Part shown: piece after piece, positions 26,385 through 34,200 of the stretch
How the letters are laid out: the number at the start of each line of letters is the position of its first letter
Numbering within the stretch: the first letter of the stretch is position 1
NCBI GenBank assembly: GCA_037044975.1
Contig: JBAOIL010000030.1
Coordinates: 62,001-126,000 of the forward strand
Length of the DNA stretch: 64,000 nucleotides
From: JADLHS01 sp020848635
Lineage (GTDB): Bacteria; Verrucomicrobiota; Verrucomicrobiia; Limisphaerales; JADLHS01
Direction of reading: 5' to 3'
The notes under the pieces: generated by a model
What the model was told of the DNA's origin: nothing
Seen by the model: the letters and a program-made list of their open reading frames with translations, nothing else
The model's database searches: none
Translations under genes and position numbers: made by a program

Positions 26385-28089
26385 TTTTAATTCTGCTGCC
26401 GCGAGCGCGCACCTCGCGACTGCCGGCAAAGACGTTGTCGTGATCAGCGTTGGCGCCGGGCTGATGAATGCATCGGCGCTGGACCTTATGGCCGAGGCGG
26501 TGCGGTTGTTGGGGCCGGGGGGGCGGCTGTGGCTTTACGGGCCGCCGCGCGAACTCCCATTTTGGGGTGAGCACCTGATGACATCGCCTGGTCTCGCGGG
26601 AACAATGGTTTTCAAGTATTGGATTGCGCTCGATCTTGCCGAGCGCACGCGCCACCGCTTCCTGCAACCGAACCATCAGGGCCTGTTGCTGTTCATGAAG
26701 CGTGACGTGACGCGCAAGACGCCGACACAGTTTCGGTTGAACACTGCGGAAGTCCGCGTGTCGCATGTGAACTGCGCGGCGTGCGGGCTGAACGTCAAGG
26801 ATTGGGGTGGCAAGAAGCACTTGATGAATCCCCGTGGCGCGGCACCCGCCGACGTGTGGCGGGATCTGCCGCGCCGCCAATTGCAGGACGGCGTGATCCC
26901 CGCCGACGTGTTGTCCCGGATTGCCAGTCTGTCGGAAGCCACGGGGCAGAACAGCCTGCATCTGGTCCTGCCTCGCGAACCGCAATTATCCGCTGGCGGG
27001 CCGATGCCTGCTGCCGTCAGCGTTGGCAACGCCGCGCCCGGAGGGGCGGGTTCGTCCGACGACTTCAGGTTCACCGACTTGGAACTCGACCACGTTTATC
27101 GCGGTGATTGCGTTTCATTTTTGCAGCGCGTGCAGCAGTTACATCCGGACGGGGTGTTTGATCTCGCGTTTGCCGATCCCCCTTACAATTTACAGAAAGG
27201 CTACGGCAATTGGGATGACGCGATGGCCGAACAGCATTACCTCGCTTGGTGCAACGCCTGGCTTGATGGCATGGCGCAATCCCTCAAGCCCGGGGGCAGC
27301 CTTCTGGTGCTCAATCTACCGAAGTGGGCCATCCATCATGCGGCGTTCCTGAACCGGCGACTCGACTTCCGCCACTGGATTGTGTGGGACGCGCTGTCTG
27401 ATCCGCGGGGCAAGCTGATGCCCGCGCACTACGCGCTGCTTTACTACACTAAGCCCGGGGGCAAACCCGTTTTCAATTACGCACCCGTCGGGACGAAACC
27501 GCGCGGCAGCCTGGTTCCGCCGCCGGATTCGCTGGAATATTGTCTCCGCGCCAAATGCGTAAAACAGCGCAAGGCGGCGGGCGACGACGCGAAGGTGGAG
27601 TTGTCCGACATCTGGTCGGATATTCACCGCATCAAACACAGGCGCGACCGTGATGCGCATCCATGCCAGTTGCCGGAAAAGTTGATGGAGCGCATCATCA
27701 AGCTCACCACTCGGCCCGGCGATGTGGTGTTTGATCCGTTTTGCGGTGCCGGTACCACCGCGCTCGCGGCCAGAAAGCTTGGGCGAAAGTTTGTGCTGAC
27801 CGACGTGGACGCGAATTATGTCCGCATCACCAATTACAAACTGGCGGCGATGAATGAACACGCGGACATGTTTGGCGAATTCATGGTGCCGCGCGCGTCG
27901 GTCATCCGGTCGCGCGGGGCAGTCTCCAAGCGGGAGATTGAATTATATCTGCAATCGCTTGCGCGGAAGTTGGGGCGCGTGCCCACCGAAGACGATGTGA
28001 CCGCCGACCGTCCTGGGCTGTTGCGTGAAATTGATCTGACCTACAACACGCGCAGTGCCGCATTCAAGCGCGCGAAAATTGGGCTGTGA
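26359..28089 (+). CDS. DNA methyltransferase (N4-cytosine/N6-adenine type) with an extra N-terminal methylase-like half
   Basis: From the ATG at 26359 the protein has 576 residues. The C-terminal half is a complete amino-methyltransferase: FADPPYNLQKGYGNWDD is motif IV, followed by target-recognition sequence and DPFCGAGTTALAA as motif I, an order of the beta type. The N-terminal 220 residues contain a second methylase-like block (VGAGLMNASALDLMAEAVRL, LGPGGRLWLYGPP, QGLLLFMKRD) without DPPY, then a zinc-ribbon-like HVNCAACGLNVKDWGGKKHL. No restriction endonuclease gene is nearby, so it is probably an orphan modification enzyme. Target base and site cannot be read from sequence. The N-terminus may extend to 26241 through a shift. 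Confidence 0.85.
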   Translation: MNHLFPRIDFNSAAASAHLATAGKDVVVISVGAGLMNASALDLMAEAVRLLGPGGRLWLYGPPRELPFWGEHLMTSPGLAGTMVFKYWIALDLAERTRHRFLQPNHQGLLLFMKRDVTRKTPTQFRLNTAEVRVSHVNCAACGLNVKDWGGKKHLMNPRGAAPADVWRDLPRRQLQDGVIPADVLSRIASLSEATGQNSLHLVLPREPQLSAGGPMPAAVSVGNAAPGGAGSSDDFRFTDLELDHVYRGDCVSFLQRVQQLHPDGVFDLAFADPPYNLQKGYGNWDDAMAEQHYLAWCNAWLDGMAQSLKPGGSLLVLNLPKWAIHHAAFLNRRLDFRHWIVWDALSDPRGKLMPAHYALLYYTKPGGKPVFNYAPVGTKPRGSLVPPPDSLEYCLRAKCVKQRKAAGDDAKVELSDIWSDIHRIKHRRDRDAHPCQLPEKLMERIIKLTTRPGDVVFDPFCGAGTTALAARKLGRKFVLTDVDANYVRITNYKLAAMNEHADMFGEFMVPRASVIRSRGAVSKREIELYLQSLARKLGRVPTEDDVTADRPGLLREIDLTYNTRSAAFKRAKIGL

Positions 28090-28180
28090 ACTTTCCCGGC
28101 TTGCCGCTGCCGAATTCTATATCCAGGGCAACGCCAAATAACCATTGTGCCGCCGGTGCGCCGGGGAAATAATCTGCCTC

Positions 28181-28396
28181 ATGGAAAACGAAGCCCCGCC
28201 CGCCGAAACAAAGCCGCGCCACCTCTGGCCGTGGGTGCTGGCGGCGGTGTTGGGGTTGGGGGTCTTGCTGGCGGTGGTGTGGGTTCGGGCCGAAGCCCGC
28301 CGGATTCATCAACAACGCCAGATGCATATGCTGCCGTCCGGTGGCGCGGTTTACGAAGGCACAACCCATCTTCCTCCGCCGCTTGCGGTAGGTTAA
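28181..28396 (+). CDS. Small single-pass membrane protein, unknown function
   Basis: This 71-residue frame begins MENEAPPAETKPRHLWPW, has one hydrophobic helix (VLAAVLGLGVLLAVVWV), and a basic then glycine/proline tail (RRIHQQRQMHMLPSG). The topology looks genuine: short acidic N-terminus, one helix, positive flank. It lies alone between the DNA methyltransferase and the convergent Arg-rich gene. I recognise no family. Confidence 0.55.
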   Translation: MENEAPPAETKPRHLWPWVLAAVLGLGVLLAVVWVRAEARRIHQQRQMHMLPSGGAVYEGTTHLPPPLAVG

Positions 28397-28445
28397 GTTC
28401 GGAAATAAAAGTCTTTAGATCTGAAACTGGCCGATTGCGGAAGTT

Positions 28446-29078
28446 TCAGTCCTCGTGCGGGGCCGGGGCATCGTCTTCGCCAGCGCGTGGTTCGTCGCCG
28501 CCTCGCCGCGGCGCCTCGCCACTCCGGCGACCTTCATTCCCGCTGCGGCGCGGTTCATCTCCACTGCGACGGGCATCCGGGCGTTGATGCACATTTCGCA
28601 AGGCGCGGCGGAGGGATTCAATTTCCCGCTCGTCGCCCAACTTCTGGCGCTCGGCGAGCTCCACCAGTTCCAAAACATCCTCCATCTGATCCACCGCGCG
28701 TTTGAGCGCTTCGACGATGTCCATGACTTCATCAATCGCCTGGCTGATGGCGGAACCACGATGGGTGGGTTCGGCAACGGCGACGCGTTGGGCGGCGACG
28801 CGCTCGGTCAGGCGTTCGATCCGCTGGAGCAGAGGCTTTGGCTCCGCGGCCGGGGCTGAGGCGGGCGGGCGGGCGGGCGGTTCGGGCGCGGCCGCCTCGG
28901 CGGGTGTCGGGGTTTCCAAGACCGCGGGCAGTGGCGTTGGTTGGGCGGCTCGTAACGCATCGGGTTTGCGGCGTCCGCGCCCCCCGCGGCGTCCACGATG
29001 GCGACGGCGATCCCCTTCGGCGGGTTTCGCACCGGAAGTTGCGGACGGACTTGGAATGGGTGCTTCACTCTCGGACAT
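28446..29078 (-). CDS. Arg/Pro/Ala-rich protein with central coiled coil
   Basis: From the ATG at 29078 (MSESEAPIPSPSATSG) the protein has 210 residues. A strongly basic block follows (GDRRRHRGRRGGRGRRKPD), then an Ala/Pro-rich linker. A helical segment of about 75 residues with heptad character comes next (LLQRIERLTERVAAQRVAV ... EALKRAVDQMEDVLELVEL). The C-terminus is another Arg/Gly/Glu-rich tail with repeated RRSGDEP / RRSGNEG / RRSGEAP units. The basic ends suggest nucleic acid binding and the middle suggests oligomerisation. A longer start at 29195 would overlap the sulfatase gene. No named family recognised. Confidence 0.65.
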   Translation of the reverse strand: MSESEAPIPSPSATSGAKPAEGDRRRHRGRRGGRGRRKPDALRAAQPTPLPAVLETPTPAEAAAPEPPARPPASAPAAEPKPLLQRIERLTERVAAQRVAVAEPTHRGSAISQAIDEVMDIVEALKRAVDQMEDVLELVELAERQKLGDEREIESLRRALRNVHQRPDARRSGDEPRRSGNEGRRSGEAPRRGGDEPRAGEDDAPAPHED

Positions 29079-29173
29079 GCCAACGAGCTTGCGAGGAACG
29101 TGTTTGAATGAAAAGCCAATTCTGGTCCGATAAATTCGTTGGACGCGCTGGCGGAACTCTCCCAACATCTGAA

Positions 29174-30655
29174 ATGAACATGATGGCTCAGTCACTGATT
29201 AAGTTGGTCCGTCCCCTCGCGGCACTGGTCGTTACCGTGGCGATGTTGCTCATGGTGGTCGCAAACGCTGCCGAGCCCAGCAACACTTCGCCTCCCGCGC
29301 CGCGGCGACCCAACATTATTTTCATTCTTGCCGACGATCTTGGCTATGGTGACCTAGGTTGCTACGGCCAGACGCGAATTAAGACGCCCAACCTCGATCA
29401 TCTTGCTGCCTCGGGTCTCCGCTTTACGAGTTGCTATTCGGGGAGCACGGTCTGCGCCCCGTCCCGAGCGGCGTTGATGTTGGGCCAGCACACGGGCCAC
29501 AGTTTCTTGCGGAGCAATTCCGAACGCCTACCGCTGCAACCCACGCACATTACCGTGGCGAAAATGCTGCAGGATGCGGGTTATCGCACGGGTATGATCG
29601 GCAAATGGGCCCTCGGCGATGAAGGGACAACCGGACTGCCGGAGTTGCAGGGGTTCGACGAAGTGGTCGGCTACCTCAATCAGACCCACGCCCACGATTA
29701 TTACACCGATTACCTTTGGCGGCATGATCCGGTCACCGGTCGGGACGGGCGGATCACCCTCCATGGCAACTTGGGCGGGAAGCAGGGTGATTACACCCAC
29801 GATTTGTTCACGAAGGCGGCCCTCAATTTCATCAAAATCAACAAACCCGATCAGTTCAACCGCTACCGTCCGTTCTTTCTCTATCTCGCTTACACAATTC
29901 CGCATGCAAACAACGAGGCGGGACGTCGCACCGGCAATAGCATGCAGGTGCCCAGCGACGCGCCGTACGCTAATGAACCCTGGCCGGCGCCGGAAAAAAA
30001 TAAGGCCGCCATGATCACGCGGCTGGACGCCGACATTGGCCGCCTGCGCACGAAACTCCAGGACCTGAAGATTGACACCAACACCGTCATCTTTTTCACC
30101 AGCGACAACGGCCCGCACGCAGAAGGGGTGGATCCGAAGTTTCATTCGAGCGCCGGTCCGTTACGGGGCATCAAGCGCGATCTTTACGAAGGCGGCATCC
30201 GCGTGCCGATGATCGTAAACTGGCCGGCGCAAATCCGAACCGGGCAGGTGAGCGATTTCGCCTGGGCAAATTGGGACTTTCTCCCGACTGCGGCGGATAT
30301 TGCCATGACGAAAGCGCCCAAGCCCGTGGACGGCATTTCAATCTATCCGCTGCTCACTGGCCAGGCGCAAACGAACCGGCACGAGTTTCTCTACTGGGAG
30401 TTTCATGAGCGCGGTTTTCAACAGGCCGCGCGCATGGGCGATTGGAAAGCCCTGCGTCCGCAAGCGGATGAGCCGCTGGAGCTCTACAACCTCAAGGCCG
30501 ACATCGGTGAAAAGAACAGCGTCGCGAAGAACAACCCGGAAGTCGTGGCGAAGTTCGAGGCTTATTTCAAAACCGCGCGGACGGAATCACCCAACTGGCC
30601 GATCAAGAAACCAGAACCGAAAGCTGCGCCGGTCGAGCCAGCGAAGGCGCAGTGA
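29174..30655 (+). CDS. Secreted S1-family sulfatase (arylsulfatase type)
   Basis: The ATG at 29174 gives 493 residues with a signal peptide (LVRPLAALVVTVAMLLMVVANA); an ATG at 29108 would add 22. PNIIFILADDLGYGDLGCYG carries the metal-binding Asp pair. TVCAPSRAAL contains C-x-P-S-R with Cys94 to be converted to formylglycine, the catalytic residue of type I sulfatases. GKWALGDEG and FFTSDNGPH supply further metal ligands. The C-terminal LYNLKADIGEKNSVA is the usual subdomain. It removes sulfate esters from polysaccharides or aryl compounds in the periplasm. No sulfatase-maturating enzyme lies in the window. Closest in feel to Verrucomicrobia/Planctomycetes polysaccharide sulfatases; substrate unknown. 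Confidence 0.92.
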   Translation: MNMMAQSLIKLVRPLAALVVTVAMLLMVVANAAEPSNTSPPAPRRPNIIFILADDLGYGDLGCYGQTRIKTPNLDHLAASGLRFTSCYSGSTVCAPSRAALMLGQHTGHSFLRSNSERLPLQPTHITVAKMLQDAGYRTGMIGKWALGDEGTTGLPELQGFDEVVGYLNQTHAHDYYTDYLWRHDPVTGRDGRITLHGNLGGKQGDYTHDLFTKAALNFIKINKPDQFNRYRPFFLYLAYTIPHANNEAGRRTGNSMQVPSDAPYANEPWPAPEKNKAAMITRLDADIGRLRTKLQDLKIDTNTVIFFTSDNGPHAEGVDPKFHSSAGPLRGIKRDLYEGGIRVPMIVNWPAQIRTGQVSDFAWANWDFLPTAADIAMTKAPKPVDGISIYPLLTGQAQTNRHEFLYWEFHERGFQQAARMGDWKALRPQADEPLELYNLKADIGEKNSVAKNNPEVVAKFEAYFKTARTESPNWPIKKPEPKAAPVEPAKAQ

Positions 30656-30755
30656 CGGGATCACAAAGACGACCGATTTGTGCCGTCGCATAACGTCGCT
30701 GGCTGCCGTTAAGAAAAAGCTCGCCTGCTTTAATGTATTATGTCAGGTTCACCGC

Positions 30756-31427
30756 ATGAACCTCACCGATCCCCTCGCGCGGCCCCGGACCCGGCGTGGG
30801 TTTTTGTCCGGTCTTGGCCTGGCGTCCGCGTTTTTCGCCGTGCCCTGTGACTTTGCCGAGGCGTTGCAACTGACCCCACTGCAGACCGAGGGGCCATTCT
30901 ACCCGGACAAACTCCCGCTCGATACGGACAACGATCTTATTGTCGTCAACGATGCGCTCACACCCGCCGCCGGCGAAATCACCTGGCTCAATGGCCGCAT
31001 CCTCGATGTGCGCGGCGGGCCGATCTGCAATGCGCTCGTCGAAATCTGGCAGGCAGACCATAACGGCGTTTACCTGCATCACGGGAGCGAAAATGCGGGC
31101 CGGCGGGATGGCAATTTCCAGGGATTTGGCCGATTTCTGACCGGGTCGAGCGGTGAATACCAGTTCCGCACCATCAAGCCCGTGCCGTATTCGGGACGCA
31201 CGCCGCACATTCACTTTGCGGTGAAGGTCAAGGGCCGCGACAAGTTCACGACGCAATGCTACATCCAGGGCGAGCCGCGGAATGCCCACGACGGCGTGCT
31301 CAAATGCATTCAGGAGCCCAAAGCCCGCAATTCGGTCATCATCCCATTCACCCCGTTGAGCGACTCGCGGGCGGGAGAACTTAATGCGCGGTTCGACATC
31401 GTCATGGGGTTCACCCCGGAAGCGTAA
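30756..31427 (+). CDS. Intradiol ring-cleavage dioxygenase, predicted exported
   Basis: This 223-residue protein starts at 30756. The N-terminus PRTRRGFLSGLGLASAFFA looks like a twin-arginine signal. The catalytic domain matches protocatechuate 3,4-dioxygenase-like intradiol enzymes. QTEGPFYPD opens it, LNGRILDVRGGPICNALVEIWQ is the core beta sandwich, and GVYLHH, PYSGRTPHIHF supply the Tyr and His-x-His ligands for Fe(III). These enzymes cleave catechol-type rings between the hydroxyls. The mature protein is short, as in the single-subunit secreted forms. A dienelactone hydrolase with its own signal peptide follows 63 bases on, so the two may process aromatic fragments outside the cytoplasm. 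Confidence 0.85.
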   Translation: MNLTDPLARPRTRRGFLSGLGLASAFFAVPCDFAEALQLTPLQTEGPFYPDKLPLDTDNDLIVVNDALTPAAGEITWLNGRILDVRGGPICNALVEIWQADHNGVYLHHGSENAGRRDGNFQGFGRFLTGSSGEYQFRTIKPVPYSGRTPHIHFAVKVKGRDKFTTQCYIQGEPRNAHDGVLKCIQEPKARNSVIIPFTPLSDSRAGELNARFDIVMGFTPEA

Positions 31428-31490
31428 CGGCGATTACCGCCTTCCTCGAACCGACCCAGTCATTCAACAAGAAAACCTCCGACCTATCCT

Positions 31491-32291
31491 ATGCACAAAC
31501 TAATGCTCTCCATCGGTGTCGCCCTGCTCGTGGTCGCGCCGCTTCCGGCCCAGGATTGGGCCAAGTCCCGGCTCGAAAAATCACCCCGCCACATGGAGTG
31601 GGTGAAGGTCAAGCACGGCGACCGCGAGGTAAATTGCTTCATCGCGTATCCCGAGGTGAAGGACAAGGCCACCGCCGTGATTGTTATCCACGAAATCTTC
31701 GGTCTATCCGATTGGGTGCGCGGAGTGACGGATCAACTGGCCGAGGCGGGCTACATCGTGATTGCGCCGGATTTGCTTTCGGGCAGCGCCGCCGGCGGTG
31801 GCGGCACGGCGGAACTGGGAAGCGGGGATGCGGTGCGCAAGGCCATTTCTTCGTTGCCGCCCGACCAAATCACCGCTGACCTGACAGCGGTCGCGGACTA
31901 TGCGGCCAAGCTTCCCGCCAGCAATGGCAAAGTGGCAGTGGGTGGATTTTGTTGGGGCGGAACGCAAACCTTTCGCTTTGTGACGAATAACAAGCACGTC
32001 AAGGCGGCGTTCGTGTTTTACGGTTCGAGTCCCGAAAAGGAGGCCGATCTTGCGCGCATTGCTTGTCCGGTTTACGGATTCTATGGCGAAAACGACAACC
32101 GGATAAACGCCACCATCCCGAAGTCCACCGAGTTGATGAAGCAAGCCGGCAAGACCTACGAACCGGTGATTTACGACGGTGCCGGCCATGGCTTCATGCG
32201 CGCCGGAGAAGCACCAGACACCAGCGCCGAGAACAACAAAGCGCGCGAAGCGGCTTGGCAGCGGTGGAAGGATGCGTTAAAAAGGCTCTGA
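31491..32291 (+). CDS. Dienelactone hydrolase family protein, predicted exported
   Basis: The 266-residue protein has a signal peptide (MLSIGVALLVVAPLPAQ). It has an alpha/beta-hydrolase fold: VIVIHEIFGLSDW at the oxyanion region, GGFCWGG with nucleophile Cys154, a later Asp in YGENDNR and His in GAGHGFM. The Cys nucleophile is diagnostic of dienelactone hydrolases, which open the lactone made after intradiol cleavage and cycloisomerisation of catechols. The last codons (KRL-stop) fall into the left inverted repeat of the IS4-type element, which supplies the stop TGA. The length still fits the family, so the enzyme may be intact. It pairs with the upstream intradiol dioxygenase. Confidence 0.85.
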   Translation: MHKLMLSIGVALLVVAPLPAQDWAKSRLEKSPRHMEWVKVKHGDREVNCFIAYPEVKDKATAVIVIHEIFGLSDWVRGVTDQLAEAGYIVIAPDLLSGSAAGGGGTAELGSGDAVRKAISSLPPDQITADLTAVADYAAKLPASNGKVAVGGFCWGGTQTFRFVTNNKHVKAAFVFYGSSPEKEADLARIACPVYGFYGENDNRINATIPKSTELMKQAGKTYEPVIYDGAGHGFMRAGEAPDTSAENNKAREAAWQRWKDALKRL

Positions 32292-32314
32292 CCCGAATGG
32301 CGGTTAGTTAAGGC
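32287..32314. repeat. Left terminal inverted repeat of the IS4-type element
   Basis: The 28 bases starting TCTGACCCGAATGG match the reverse complement of 34150-34177 with one mismatch (sixth base). The repeat holds the transposase stop TAA (minus strand, 32304-32306) and the hydrolase stop TGA (32289-32291). Confidence 0.93.
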
Positions 32315-33761
32315 GTTGAAATTTGCGGGGTCCACCGTACCAGCGGCTGTTGCGATGCGGTCGTTCAACAAATTTCCGGCGTGGACGATTGAGCAAGGGA
32401 AAGGGTTTGGGGCGGCGTTTAACCGCGCGCGGCTCGGTGCGTCCGGGACGCGAGGGGACAATATCGCCGGCCAGTGTGCGGAGCAGATCCTGCCACAGTT
32501 GTCGTTTCAGCCGGTTCGTCCGGGCTTGCGCCAGCACCGCGCTGTATTGGCGCAGGGCATCCACCGCGCCCTTGAAGCTGAGCCGCTCCAGTTCCGCCTC
32601 GTGAACCTGGGCCGCCTCGGCCATCAGGCAACGGATGAGGTTGTGCGCGATCAACCCCGCCAGCAGTTCCTTGCGCACCATCGCGGGTGACTGGCAACGC
32701 AAGTGTTCCAGCCCCAGGGTGGTCTTCACATCGCGCAGGCACAGCTCGATGCGCCAGCGCCGGAGATACAATGCGACCAGTTCCGCCGCCGGATATAGTT
32801 CCGCGTCGAGCAGCGTGGTGACCAGCGTGATGCGCTGGGTGCGAAAGCCCCGGCACGCGGCGGTGAAACGCACGAGGCGCACCCGGATTTCCTCCGGCAG
32901 AGCCGCCCATTGTTTCGGGGTCAGAAGCGTGGACTGCATGCCCCCCTTGCGCCAGAGGAACACGCCGTCGTGGTGGTCCAGCCGTTGGCTGGCCTTGCGA
33001 AAATCCACCTTGCGCGCCTGATGCAGCCGCGCCACCACGTCCACGCCCTGCCGGGGCAGTCCCGCCAGCGTGACATAATCGCCATAGGCCCGGTCCCCCA
33101 GCAGGATGTCACCGGCCTTGAGACCCTCCCACAACCGGCGGAACAAGCGCAGATCGTGTTGGTGCAGGTTGCCCAGCACCACCTCCAGCAACGCCCCGCT
33201 GGCCAGGGAGAACAACACCACCAGCTTGAGCACGGGAAAGCCGCAGCCGGGCTTCTGACCGGAGGGTTGCGGATATTCCTTCTGGTTGGCCGCGGTGTCG
33301 GGTGCTTGCACCGAACTGCCATCCACCGCCTTGACCGGCCGCCCCTGCAAGGAGGTGCGGGCGCGGGCACGCCGTTCGGCCGCCTGGGCGGTGGCGGCCA
33401 GAATGCGTTCGAGGCGTTCCTGCGGCAAACGCCGGCGGGCCTGGATGTAAGCCGCGGCGCTTTCATCCACGGCGCCCTTGCCCTGGAGGCAGGCCAGCGC
33501 CTGCACCTGGCGGACGACTTCGCGGCAGGCGGTGCGGGGCTGGAGCATCTGCCAGAGAAAGCATTCGCAGGTGAGGCGCAAGGTGAAGAGCCGCTCCCGG
33601 CTGTTGGGGCCTTCGTCCGCACTGGAAAGCAGGTGAACGGGAATGAGTTCGGCGAGGTGTGCGGCCAGTTGCTGGAGGGTGCCCTGGCGGAGGTGGCCGG
33701 CGGTGCGGCGGCCCAAGGCGGCGAGCCGGGCGCGGAAGGCGGGGAAGAGCGGCGTGTTCAT
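32304..33761 (-). CDS. IS4-family DDE transposase
   Basis: The ATG at 33761 gives 485 residues; longer frames upstream run through the divergent gene. VKAVDGSSVQAPDT holds the first Asp and LLGDRAYGDY the second. The glutamate lies in the IS4 signature YLRRWRIELCLRDVK, the Y-(2)-R-(3)-E-(6)-K motif. Between them is the beta-strand insertion typical of IS4 (FRTQRITLVTTLLD). RLTCECFLWQMLQP near the N-terminus is also common to this group. The product cuts and rejoins the element ends. Its stop lies in the left inverted repeat. It looks full length and intact. Confidence 0.93.
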   Translation of the reverse strand: MNTPLFPAFRARLAALGRRTAGHLRQGTLQQLAAHLAELIPVHLLSSADEGPNSRERLFTLRLTCECFLWQMLQPRTACREVVRQVQALACLQGKGAVDESAAAYIQARRRLPQERLERILAATAQAAERRARARTSLQGRPVKAVDGSSVQAPDTAANQKEYPQPSGQKPGCGFPVLKLVVLFSLASGALLEVVLGNLHQHDLRLFRRLWEGLKAGDILLGDRAYGDYVTLAGLPRQGVDVVARLHQARKVDFRKASQRLDHHDGVFLWRKGGMQSTLLTPKQWAALPEEIRVRLVRFTAACRGFRTQRITLVTTLLDAELYPAAELVALYLRRWRIELCLRDVKTTLGLEHLRCQSPAMVRKELLAGLIAHNLIRCLMAEAAQVHEAELERLSFKGAVDALRQYSAVLAQARTNRLKRQLWQDLLRTLAGDIVPSRPGRTEPRAVKRRPKPFPLLNRPRRKFVERPHRNSRWYGGPRKFQRLN

Positions 33762-33763
33762 TA

Positions 33764-33783
33764 GCACAGTAATACTACTGTGC
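33764..33783. promoter_or_regulatory. Perfect palindrome between the two divergent IS genes
   Basis: GCACAGTA (33764-33771) and TACTGTGC (33776-33783) are exact reverse complements around ATAC. The palindrome lies three bases from the transposase start codon and 29 bases before the likely start of the rightward gene. It looks like an operator that could control both genes. Confidence 0.6.
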
Positions 33784-33812
33784 CACTTGACATGCCAGCT
33801 AGAATGTCGGCC

Positions 33813-34160
33813 ATGAACGAAACCCCGGAATCGCTGGCCACCCTGAAGGCGCAATACCGGCAATTGCGCCAGAGTCTGGCCCGGACCGGCTACATCAGTC
33901 AGGGATCGGTGCAGCAACGCTCGGTCGCCGCCTCCGGGCGCAGTGGTTACCAGTGGACGCGCAAAGTGGCGCAAAAGACCGTGAGTGTGGCGCTCAGTCA
34001 GGCCCAGTTTAAGGCGATGAAGGAGGCGGTGACCAACGAACGCAAACTATGGAAGATCATCCAGGAGATGGAGCGCGTTTCCCGCCGGATCATCTTCATC
34101 TCCGCGCCCGACACCCGGAGGCGCAAGCGTCTCTCCAAGAAAGTTTTGGGCCTTAACTAA
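33813..34160 (+). CDS. Accessory protein of the IS4-type element (DUF6788-like)
   Basis: From ATG 33813 the protein has 115 residues (MNETPESLATLKAQYRQLRQ). In-frame starts at 33780, 33792 and 33804 are also possible. It is helical and basic, with GYISQGSVQQRSVAASGRSGYQWTRKV recalling the small DUF6788-type proteins found beside transposases. The cysteine cluster of typical members is absent. The central helix (AMKEAVTNERKLWKIIQEM) and the Arg/Lys tail suggest DNA or RNA binding. The stop TAA lies in the right inverted repeat. A role in regulating transposition is inferred from position only. Confidence 0.65.
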   Translation: MNETPESLATLKAQYRQLRQSLARTGYISQGSVQQRSVAASGRSGYQWTRKVAQKTVSVALSQAQFKAMKEAVTNERKLWKIIQEMERVSRRIIFISAPDTRRRKRLSKKVLGLN

Positions 34161-34177
34161 CCGCCATTCGGATCAGA
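34150..34177. repeat. Right terminal inverted repeat of the IS4-type element
   Basis: GCCTTAACTAACCGCCATTC and the following GGATCAGA form the inverted partner of 32287-32314. It contains the stop codon (34158-34160) of the rightward gene, so both IS proteins end in Leu-Asn encoded by the repeat. Confidence 0.93.
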
Positions 34178-34200
34178 CCCCTTCCATTCGCGATCGTGAC

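Larger units (their letters stand above)
32287..34177. mobile_element. Complete IS4-type insertion sequence with two divergent genes
   Basis: The element is about 1.89 kb, bounded by 28-bp inverted repeats differing at one base. Inside are a transposase gene running left and a smaller gene running right, both starting near a central palindrome. Both stop codons lie within the terminal repeats. The left repeat overlaps the stop of the dienelactone hydrolase gene. I do not see a matching target-site duplication in the flanking bases (GCGTTAAAAAGG versus CCCCTTCCATTC); the true ends may extend two or three bases further. Both genes look intact, so it may be recently active. Confidence 0.88.

Noticed and set aside
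32910..33764. 284-codon plus-strand frame across the IS4 transposase
   Set aside because: Mirror frame of a well-supported transposase.
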